Assembly: GCA_013176395.1 (NCBI GenBank)
Contig: JABMLP010000016.1
Span: 1,116,001-1,180,000 of the forward strand
DNA: 64,000 nt
From: Venturia oleaginea
Lineage: Eukaryota > Ascomycota > Dothideomycetes > Venturiales > Venturiaceae
Direction of reading: 5' to 3'
A program made the position numbers and the translations under genes. The notes under the pieces are model-generated. The model had not been told where the DNA came from, made no database searches, and was given only the letters and a program-made list of their open reading frames with translations. Shown here piece after piece: positions 55,291 through 64,000 of this stretch; the first letter of the stretch is position 1, and each line of letters begins with the position of its first letter.

Positions 55291-58200
55291 ATTTGTATTC
55301 CATCGTAGGTCCATTCTAGAAGGCACATGGAAGGCCTGCCCGAGTCAAAACGAGTAGGTATACCGGAACCGCAGATGTGAGATTCGAGGATGAGGGGCTC
55401 CAGAGATTCGCGGTAGGCGTGCGTTGGCGCGAGTTGATGGCAGTGAAATTGAGCTTCACCATTATAGGCCATTCGATATCCAAATCCATGGCAAAAGATG
55501 CCTCCTTCCCACTTCTTCTATTGGCGTTATACCCAACCCACCCATGGTAAGGCTGCCAAGTGTCTCGGGTAATACCCCTAATTGCGTCAATATTGTCTGG
55601 ACGTCTGTCACTTCAGAGCGCAGGACTTACGATAGTATACGCCTGCTGCATACCCACAAGATAAGCTCGTGATACTTTTCTGGTCTTTTAGCCTCTGTAT
55701 GAAGCTCCGTTGTCTTCTATTCATGCCCGACCTGCCTGTCAAGTTGGTAGGCTCGGGCCGAGGCCCAAATTGACCCATTTCAAAATATTTGACATCCGGC
55801 AATAACGGCATCTGAAACGACGACGTTGCTAGACTCGACATAGCCCGGCGAAATTGTATCGTGCGCCATATCAGCGCTCAGATCTTGAACTCCGTGCTTT
55901 TCAAATCTGCCATGTTGTCTAATTTATGAGATTTTGTATAGATCCACGAGGCAGATTGGTTTGAAACGAAGACGCCGCCTCTTTTCTGTCCACAAATACT
56001 CCGATTCCAGCCCGGTATTTCGCATCCTTTAGGAGATACCACGTATGTCTCTACCATAGACGTGGCTGGTAGTAGTCGTATAGTCTGTTTCTTCGGGGCG
56101 CCGATTTGAAAAACAAATGAGTTCCTGAAGGAGGGTCAGTCAGCTGCAACGCATGCTACACGAACGGGCTTACCAGTTTCCATCAGCTCTCTCAAAATAC
56201 TGTGGGTTTTTGTAGATAGATGAGTGAGGTTCCCTGCATTCAGCTTGGCTTCACATACGGGGAAGCGACAACACCATCGCTAGCTAAGGCGGTCCGACTA
56301 TTCCATCGCTCCGCTGAAACACCCAAAAGGCAAAGAACTACAAGACATAGGTAAATACACATCATGCTTGCGGCTATCGTACTCGTGTCATAAGACTTCG
56401 ATGCGTGAGATAACAAGACTACTCTTCTTTCAGAGCGGTGGACACGACGAAAATCTTGGTAGGACATCCTCCATCCTAAGTTCATCCGGTATCATCCTTA
56501 TACAGTCAATCGAAGGATTTCGACCTGGTCGCCATCTCGTCTCTTCATATTTTGATTAATCTATTCGCGCCAGGACTCAAGCTCACAGGCGGCTCGATAT
56601 TACAGTCCGGTCGTAGGATTCACATCCTCGCGCCTTACCCGGTGTTATATTGGTGAGAGCCTTCAGCTGATGAGTATATCAGCTGCGGGAGTGTATACAT
56701 TGTGAGGTTCGCGTGGGAATTGAGGACGAGTTGGACGAGCGAGTGTTCAGAGGCATATGATATCTTGTGACATTTGAAATTTTACTCTAGGTATTGATGG
56801 ATGTAATTACTCCCGATAGTGATCACCTTTGTTGTTATTTCAAGAGGGCCAAACTGACATGACTCGACAAGTAATTCGACGCGCCGAATAGCCGCTAAGC
56901 TACAGGCGCTTCATCGCTATAAATAGGTGCTTCCAACATGGTGTTCTCAGCGCCTCTGTAGTCATATCACCCTCTATCCCCAATCCTCTTTCCTCCGTCC
57001 TCCATCCTCCATTTACCTTCCACATCTTCCATTTCCTATACCATCGCTACAACCTCACAATTCAACTGTCCGCAGAACCAAGGAATCAACTCCAGAGGCC
57101 GACTCTTCTCGCTCAACTCCATTATCCAACCAAATCTATCTCCATCTCGCCACGCCTTCGGATCACGGTCATCTGGCACGTTTTATCTGTTGATTGGCCG
57201 GACGCAGGCCAGGGCACGTGAATTTTCATTGTGAGCGAGCAAGCCATTGAGCCCTGAGCCATACAGGCTTCCTCAGCCACACGGGGCTTCAGCCACGGGG
57301 TAGGTCTCAGGATGGCATGCCCACGGCTCAATTGCTTCTCGATTGAAGGCAAATGAGGTGCCCTACTGCCCGCACGTATAAGACGTTGACTACAGGGTGT
57401 AGGCGGGTGGGAATCTAGATACAAGACGAGCCTCAGAGGGCTCAGAAGTCGTGCGATATGCGAGATCGCCATGTTGTTGTTGTCGCTTGGTCGGACGAGG
57501 CCCTTGCTCCACCAGATAGACACTAGCATTAAGAGTAGAAACCCTTGGACAACTCACACACCTTCAACTGCCACCTCACTAGCCCTTTCTGCTGCGGCAT
57601 CGATTCGAAGCCAATACTACCCGTTTTGGCCTATGCCCGAATTAGGTATTCATATCGGCCGAGGTATACATCTGATACCGCGCTATGCCATATCAGAACA
57701 GAGCGCGACTGTCCGCAGCTTTGCTGTGGAATCGCGATTTCAACGACATTCCTGCAATATTATGGACTCGGTATATCTATCCCATTTAGGCTCCTGGCCG
57801 CATGCACTCATCACCGAAAGCAGACAAGTGCAGCTGGAATTTGTCCAAATTTAGCATGCCCTTGTGGCCGTTGCGTTCGAATTCTCTGAAGCTCGAATGT
57901 CTAAATGTAGGAACTTGAAAATTTGGCCCTACGTAAGCTATTTGTACTGTACTATGAATACTGACAGTAATAGTTTTGAGCAGGCCAATTGGCTAGATTT
58001 CATGTGTTAGTATTGCTTTGACCTCCAAATGATTTCGATCGATTCGAGGATCAAGCTTCGTAGATCAAGGCTTTAATGCGATTGTCGTGCTAGTACAGAG
58101 TAGGACAAATGTGCGAATCGACATGCCTTTGTCGTTTATTTCTACCCACACAGACACAGTAAGTAAGATAAGACGGAAGCGATGCAAATCCTCTCTACCT

Positions 58201-58642
58201 GCTTACAACACCTAATGGAGTTAATTTTGCAGAACGCCGAGGGGAAGATGATTAGTATCATGAATGGACATGAATTGATAGCCTAGGATGGATAAACTGG
58301 TCCAAGAGTGGAAAGGAAACGTCCTGTTAAGTCTCGGTTGAACAAGAACAGTCTCAAGCTTCGGTTTGGAGTCAAATTTATTTCAGCAAAGTTGGAGTTA
58401 TCGTGGTTTGTGCATAGACCCGGACTTTTCACAGGTTTTTCCAGTTCATCTTTTCAAACATCTGTGAGTTCGTCCGCAATTCCGATCCTCGCCCCACCGG
58501 TTTCGATTCAAGGAGATCTGCCTACAGATCAAGTAGTTCGCTCTCGGATTCTTGGACAAGTCAATTTTAAAAAAAACGTGAAAGGTCCGGATCTATGCAC
58601 AAACCACAATGTATTGTAATTTTGCCCATCTCCTCGCTGAGG
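55291..58642. other. Long gene-free region
   Basis: 3.35 kb with only short frames and no family match on either strand. A TATAAATAG-like box near 56918 precedes no convincing ORF. It may hold decayed transposon DNA, but I could not identify any. Confidence 0.35.
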
Positions 58643-58649
58643 TATAAAT
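58643..58649 (+). promoter_or_regulatory. TATA box, TATAAAT
   Basis: Lies 82 bp upstream of the preferred ATG (58725) of the cysteine-rich secreted protein. An upstream in-frame ATG at 58680 is so close to the expected transcription start that it is less likely to be used. Confidence 0.5.
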
Positions 58650-58724
58650 CAGAGCCTCTGCTCTTTTGAACTTTCTCACATGAACCATTTACACATACCA
58701 CAAAACATACACATACCACGAAAC

Positions 58725-59314
58725 ATGCTCTTTACCAGTCTTCTATTCATTATTACTATGGCAAGCGGCTCTTTCGCGGGTTATATGCCACGTCTAGAGG
58801 TGAGAGATACAGTCGATTTACGAGACATACAGGAGCCCCCAAGATACTTCATATTCGAGCCGATCAAGGGAGAAGTATTTCCGGTAACGAGAATTCCTGG
58901 CGACAACGTTCATTTTCAAATTGCTAGAAAATGAACGCTGGCGAACCTCGATCGGACATGAAGTACCATCCATGTCATGGAAAATCCCCACTCCAAGAAC
59001 GTAGCTAAGCTGACCACATCGCTTCCAGGCACGTGGTGAAGGCCCCTGCATTGCCCGACCCAAATGCCGACCCCAAGATTGTTTTGTTTGGAACAGGTGC
59101 GGGGATATTGCCGATTCGTGGGACAAAAAGCTTTGCTACAATGCGTGTTTAAACAACCCTTTGAAGGGTGGGTGTCAGAGGGCTTGCTGTAGGGTAAGTA
59201 ATAGCGACTTCGATCTGAGATTCTCTGGGCTGACATATTGAATAGGTACCAGACAAGTGTGTTGGACCTTGCCACCAGAAGGCCATTCCCCCTTGTGGTC
59301 ATGGTGAAGGCTAA
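58725..59314 (+). CDS. Small secreted cysteine-rich protein
   Basis: Model: exons 58725-58883, 59029-59193 and 59246-59314 (introns 145 and 52 nt, both GTAA...AG), giving 130 residues. The start MLFTSLLFIITMASGSFAG is a good signal peptide. A short Cys-free, proline-containing propeptide-like region with an acidic RDTVDLRDIQEPP stretch follows. Exon 2 has nine Cys, in a spacing of C-x5-C-x4-C-x5-C-x11-C-x3-C-x9-C-x3-CC, and exon 3 adds three (C-x3-C-x7-C), 12 in all, enough for six disulfides. All introns are phase 0 and separate pre-region from Cys domain. I do not recognise a family. Such proteins are often effectors or antimicrobials; no activity is claimed. The donor of intron 1 could also be a few bases upstream. 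Confidence 0.7.
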
Positions 59315-60526
59315 AGCTGGCAGAGGTGGCTGGAGGAGGACTCTGGAAACAGATTAGCAGATTCTACCGATGGGTGAAAAGCGTTGTGGAGAAATTACGT
59401 TCAGCATGTTGTTTCCCGTTTCCCGTTTCCCGTTTCCCGTTGCCCAAAGAGATGATTTCCACTGCTTGGAAGCTCGCGAGTCGGACTTATGCTGTGATAC
59501 GCGATCCTGATCATTCTCCTTGATTATACACAATGGGTGAAGGATGAAAGTCTACCCGATTTCGAAACTCAATCTCTCATCTCACCCCGGGTTAAGTATC
59601 AAACCACCACAATTGTTCCTTACTGATAGCACATATCATGCGCTCTTTGCGCTTATTGACAAGAGAACTCACCTGCGAGCAAGGCAGACTATAATCACCA
59701 GTCGGCGGTCCTTCTGCAATATTGAGCTTAGGCTTCATCTTCCGTTTGTGGTTCATATACTTACACTGCTGGCAATTGACATGACTTGGGCTGTGACACT
59801 GTCAGTGAAAAAAAAGACGTGCAATTAAGCTTTCGACGCCGAAACTCCAGGGAAGGGCCTCAAAAAAGGCCGATTCGAGATCGCGACATCAGTCGGGGTG
59901 CAGAAGTGAACCTATTCGTTGACTCCCAGGCCACCCATCCATCCGGCTGGTTGAGTGGTCATATTCTTCTTTATCTTCTCATTCCTCACACCGCCCGCAA
60001 CAAACAACAGATACCAATCATCATTCATCATGGATGAGAACCGAAGCAGTAAGGTAAGTCGCCACGAGCCTATCATGTTCATCGTCAATCTTATCTGTTA
60101 TATCCTAGAAATGTAAGCGTACAGACACAACCACCAACACTCAACAATCGAAGTATCAAAAACGCACAACACTCCAATCGCTAATATCGTACCTATAGCT
60201 CCTGCTCGAACTTCGACGAAAGATCTTACTCTTTTCTCTTCTCAGTCGGCAAAACGCTGTGCCAAAGACATCGGACAGTGGGTGGTCGATTTGGAGGAGG
60301 TTCATGACTAGCTCTACGACGATCTGCAGTTCGTCAAGGCGTAATGGTGGGACGATTTTGCTGAAGCGATGGGGATTATGACGTGGAGAGTGAAGGTGCG
60401 GATGGCTAAAAGGAGATAGTAAATTCAGATAGACAAATCTTGAAAGTTGTGAAAAGTGTAGGAGTCCTATCATGATGAGCTGCAGTTGGGAGTTCAACAG
60501 TAAAATATGGAAGATCATTGATACTC
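59315..60526. other. Intergenic, weak ORFs only
   Basis: A CCCGTTT-type heptanucleotide run occurs near 59410-59440. An ATG at 60030 followed by a GTAAGT donor after eight codons opens a possible small spliced ORF (about 40 residues, Thr/Lys-rich), which I do not consider supported. Confidence 0.35.
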
Positions 60527-60813
60527 AAGTATGTTAGCAGATCTAGATTGGGATCAGCCGGGGTCGGTGGGACCACCACTGAAGTTGCTTAAAATCTTAC
60601 TCTTTAAGGAAATTTTCGATTAGGGGTGATAATCCATCCCATTACGGCCTCAAGGCCGTCTCCGGACTGCCTTAATAAGGAAGTTCTACGGTGCACGAAG
60701 CACTTAGGTGTTACCAAATAGATTTCTAGTTATAGCAGTTTAGGGTTCTTGAACTTCCTAGCCGGGAAGTTCCTGGTTTGACTTGCCCCGACCCAAAATC
60801 TGCTAACATACTT
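60527..60813. mobile_element. 287-bp inverted-repeat element (MITE candidate)
   Basis: Perfect 16-bp terminal inverted repeats, AAGTATGTTAGCAGAT at 60527-60542 and its reverse complement at 60798-60813, with partial similarity (GGG..TC..GGGG) continuing inward. No ORF. No clean target duplication was seen, so the class is unknown. Confidence 0.6.
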
Positions 60814-61247
60814 ACTGACGGGTACGGACGGAGCAGCACGAAATTATGGGATTTCAGGATATAGGTCAGAAAGTACAGAGAGTGATTCTCTAGTAATGAA
60901 TAATCAAAGATGGAGAGTGCAATTGATAACTCCGGTCAAGTGTGAAGCTTCAGAATCGCCGATCTGATATCTTTTGATCTTCGTGGTCCCCCATACTTTC
61001 ATCCTCGAAAGTGCATCCAGTAAACAACACCCTGTTATGTAACCAGACATCCAATTCTTTCCAATCCTTCTATCTGGATCATCAAGAACCGTAGCTTTGT
61101 CATTCTAATTCAAGCATGATGATCTCACAAGGCTGTACTGCGGCTGCGGCCTCATGTATTGGTTAGCGGCTTGGCAGGGGTAACAACCGCCCTCATCTTC
61201 AAAGTTGAGTTGCGTTGCGCCTTAATCCTTTAGCTCTTATCAACTGT

Positions 61248-61256
61248 TATAAATAG
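61248..61256 (+). promoter_or_regulatory. TATA box, TATAAATAG
   Basis: Lies 69 bp upstream of the ATG at 61325. Confidence 0.4.
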
Positions 61257-61324
61257 CCTTGCGCTTCTTGTGCCAACATGTTCGAAATCAATTACTACAT
61301 TCGGCGAATCAATTTCTCTGCACA

Positions 61325-61657
61325 ATGGAGCTTGACCTCCCAAGCTGTATCCCTCACGATCCCGCCTTGATCGATGAGTTCTGGGTTCAGCTGGGCTCAA
61401 CTACTCAACCTACCGATCATGAAGAACCTCTGGAACACAATGAGCTCGTACAGCCTAAAATCGACCATGATGTATTTCTGACCCACCATACGTTCACACA
61501 TTTCGTACACAGTCATAACGGTAATATTTGGCTTAAAATTGAGTTCAATTTCAAGCGATTGGCGGGCTTTTGGCGAAGCTTCTTGCCATATAGGGTTTCT
61601 GTAAGCCTCGTAAGCGCTAGGGCCATACAAATGCCTACAGAACCCCTATACGGCTAG
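61325..61657 (+). CDS. Hypothetical protein, 110 residues
   Basis: A single-exon ORF preceded by a TATA box. The protein is polar with acidic and His-rich parts (HHTFTHFVHSHNGN) and no signal, membrane segment or recognised family. It lies beside the decayed retroelement and may be a chance ORF. Confidence 0.35.
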   Translation: MELDLPSCIPHDPALIDEFWVQLGSTTQPTDHEEPLEHNELVQPKIDHDVFLTHHTFTHFVHSHNGNIWLKIEFNFKRLAGFWRSFLPYRVSVSLVSARAIQMPTEPLYG

Positions 61658-61835
61658 AAATCCACCATAGAAAAGCCCAATATAACGAGGTGGTGTGTAA
61701 AGAGAAGATGGGATGGCTGCGAGGGTGGGGACAAAAATTCGAGTGTAGATAACTAAACCGGAATGACGCAACCCGCTGTGAATGACGTGCAAATTTGAAA
61801 TCACCTCAATCGACAAATTCCGTCGAATTGAAGCC

Positions 61836-62871
61836 TCAAGGTGACGTCGGAGGTGTGGGTAGCCCTATTACGTGTAGGAGAGAGCCTGTGGATGCCTGGT
61901 AACGTAAAGTAACCATCCTTTGAGGGTCATGCCGGATGTAGAGGCGAGCGCTGTCAGATCTCCATCTACCTAGCACTTGTATATCGTTGTAGGAGACACC
62001 GTTGCGAGCCGCCTCGCTGGCGCCACCCTTACGGAAACTGTGACCGGAGAAGTTAGCCGTAGATATCGCGGGGTTCCACTGAAGCATTCGGCGTTTAAGG
62101 GCGTCGGTAACCCTTTTTTTTTGGTACAGGCTCCTCGAAATCGGTGTTTCTTAACGGTGTCAGTACCGATGCTGAAGAGAGGAGCATGACCCGGTTGAGG
62201 GTCGTATTGGTAGAGGCGGCGGAGAGCTTTGATAGGACAGGCGGTAATTGCTGGGGCGAGGTAGACGGTAACGCCTTCGTGATTGGTTTCGGTCTTCGAG
62301 CGCTTGAGGTGGACTGTTGCGTAGGGTCATAGCAGAGTTCGCCAAGCCTGAACATGCCTCCAAAGGCCACCGCGTGAATAGCGGTAATGTTGAGCTCATC
62401 TTTGGCCGTAGATGATAAGAACGGGCTCGAGATATCGGTGAGAAGCTGCCGGGTAATGTCGTTGCGAGGGCGCGTTGGGCGATTGAATAACCTCTTAAGG
62501 CCCCGAAGGCAGGCCCTAATATATTCACTACCAAAGGCGTTGCTGGGCCAGCCTCTATCGACGTGATGGGCTCGAATAGCGGAGAGATTGCCCTCAATTG
62601 TGCCGGGTAACACCTGTCGAATGGAGTCAACTCCAAAACCTCTTCGTTCAACGAACGCCGCAAGGGTCCTTTCGCAAGCTGGCCATGGCTGCTGTCCGTC
62701 AAGGATATAAGATTGGGTATAGAGGGTGACGGCGTTCGTGTAGCCTTTGCGAGTATCTTCGGTAAGGCGACCCCAGAGCATTTTGACCCGGTTCTCGGAG
62801 AAGGTAGGGCAGTCGGCCCTAAGGGCGTTGATATACGAGGTAGGAGGTTCGAAAGGGAGACATTCTGCCAA
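61836..62871 (-). pseudogene. Tyrosine recombinase of the DIRS-like element
   Basis: Integrates circular cDNA in place of an integrase. The N-terminal SAM-like/core-binding part starts near MAECLPFEPPTSY (62871) and includes IEGNLSAIRAHHVDRGWP. Catalytic residues are visible: Arg in AFGGMFRLGELC, His and Arg in NFSGHSFRKGGAS, and the Tyr in DSARLYIRHD. Two frame changes occur, one near 62330 (after LCYD) and one in an A-tract at 62113-62121, where nine A replace an expected ten. The final frame ends at 61836. Confidence 0.82.
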
Positions 62872-62906
62872 TGTGTGAGGTTAGCAATCTTCCGTACGTC
62901 AAGCCA

Positions 62907-64000
62907 TTATAGCGTGTCGGCAAGAGAGTTGTTCCCCGATGAGATCCAGTGAGGCCTAATCGTGTCATCGTTGGCCGCCGATAGTAGAAGCAGTTGACGA
63001 AGTGGGTTCATAGCTTCGCCTCGAACCGATTGATTCTTGAGCACGTAATATGCGGTAACGCTATCGGTGACGACATTGAGCTCCTTGTGAGCCCATTGGC
63101 GGCCCCAAATCGTAAGGGACGTAAGGATGGAATTGACTTCGTGGAAGTTGATATGAAGGTGAAGCTGCGATGGCTGATGAGGTAACGCGAAAGAGTGCTT
63201 TTGAGAGGGCCATCTGCTAGCAATCCTCGCTGATGAAATACGCGCCTGACGCAATAGATGAAGCGTCAGTAAACAAGGTGACTGCAGGGCGGTCGTCATC
63301 AAAGAAGTAGACTCCATTGTAGAGTAACAAGAGGTCTCTCCACCACTCGAGGTCGAGGCGGGCGCTGGGAGAGAGCTGGAGACGTGTAGAATGAGGTTTG
63401 AATGTAGAGGTAAAGTCCCATAACCTCCGAAGGTGAACCCGGCCTAGTCTTACCACTTGAGCGCAGAACGAGAAGAAGCCGGCGGCGGCTTCGATATCAA
63501 GGCGAGTAACCGACTTCGCGTTGAGTAGAGAGGACGCGATTCCGAGGCCTTTTTGAAGCTTCTTTGCCGGTAATCTAGCTTCCATCTTAAGCGTGTCGAT
63601 TTCGAGGCCGAGGGCCGTGACTGTAGTGCCTTGTTCATCCTTCTTAGTATTCTGATGAATGCCCAGTTCATTGGCAATGTAGTTGTAGTCATCTGAGGCT
63701 GCGCGGATGATACGTTGAGAGTTTTTCGAAGGTGCGAAGACGAATACGAAGTCATCTAGGTAGTGGGAGGTAACCCAGCCGAAGCGATGCTGGGTAATCC
63801 AATGAAAACCTTCTGCGAAGAGATTAAACAGGAACGGCGCGGTGCGAAGGCCAAAGGGAAGGCAATTTTCGATATAATGGTGACCCCATTTGAGGCCTAG
63901 AAGCCACCTATCCACTAACTGCCACGGGCACGTTGCGAAAGGCACTTTCGATATCGCGTTTGATGATGATTGCACCGCGGCCGGTGATCCGAATGGTCGT
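62907..64000 (-). pseudogene. Reverse transcriptase-RNase H of the DIRS-like element, partial
   Basis: The reverse transcriptase shows IIIKRDIESAFRNVP (first catalytic Asp), NCLPFGLRTAPFLFNLF and the YLDDF catalytic box. A frame change near 63930 separates the first from the second. RNase H follows with LFTDASSIASGAYF, a stop within ten codons, then FHEVNSIL and NVVTDSVTAYYVL, giving its acidic residues in another frame. The protein begins beyond the window. Confidence 0.85.

Larger units (their letters stand above)
61836..64000 (-). mobile_element. DIRS-like tyrosine-recombinase retrotransposon, degenerate
   Basis: On the minus strand the order is reverse transcriptase, RNase H, then a tyrosine recombinase, with no integrase and no LTR, which is the arrangement of DIRS-type elements. 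The 5' part runs off the window at 64000. Frameshifts and a stop in all three domains show it is no longer active. Its terminal repeats were not identified. Confidence 0.8.

Noticed and set aside
60030..60240. Small spliced ORF starting MDENRSSK with a GTAAGT donor.
   Set aside because: About 40 residues, no homology signal, and a chance donor is likely.

Overview
The window is nuclear DNA of a filamentous ascomycete (Pezizomycotina). The evidence is short GT-AG introns of about 40-75 nt with recognisable CTAAC/CTRAY branch sites, both strands coding with no operons, fungal housekeeping genes, and several fungal transposon families. I cannot place it below subphylum from sequence alone. No rRNA, convincing tRNA, CRISPR array or replication origin was recognised.

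Layout. 1-6.4 kb: a decayed short-chain dehydrogenase, a TruB/Pus4-type tRNA pseudouridine synthase and a secreted class 3 lipase, all on the minus strand. 8.2-15.2 kb: a transposon cluster made of a pogo/Fot-like element (broken by a nested MITE), a hAT-like element lying directly against it, a small orphan zinc-finger-like gene, and a complete, uninterrupted Tc1-like element. 15.5-24.4 kb: accessory enzymes, namely a VOC/glyoxalase-fold protein, a SAM methyltransferase, a class II-type secreted heme peroxidase and a 717-residue membrane protein, with two weak gene candidates between them. 25-27 kb: a damaged cytochrome P450 that carries a 5-nt microexon. 28.9-49.2 kb: mostly conserved core genes, namely a low-complexity coiled-coil protein, a 1374-residue ADF-H-like protein, a RhoGAP, the mitochondrial chaperone Tim9, an Asp/Glu/hydantoin racemase and the serine palmitoyltransferase subunit Lcb2. 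49.2-64 kb: a repeat-rich, gene-poor stretch with a 28-bp minisatellite, an F-box protein, a second pogo-like element, a solo LTR, a 12-cysteine small secreted protein, a 287-bp inverted-repeat element and, at the right edge, a decayed tyrosine-recombinase (DIRS-type) retrotransposon.

How it fits together. The core genes (TIM9, LCB2, RhoGAP, ADF-H protein, PUS4) are independent housekeeping functions with no shared pathway. The accessory genes (lipase, peroxidase, P450, methyltransferase, VOC protein, cysteine-rich secreted protein) sit in or beside repeat-rich DNA, a common arrangement in plant- or litter-associated ascomycetes. Four premature stops in three transposase genes can all be explained by CpA-to-TpA change, which suggests repeat-induced point mutation has acted here, while the Tc1-like element looks untouched and therefore younger. 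Exon models were built by hand from splice signals, reading frame and protein-family expectation and have not been tested against transcripts.
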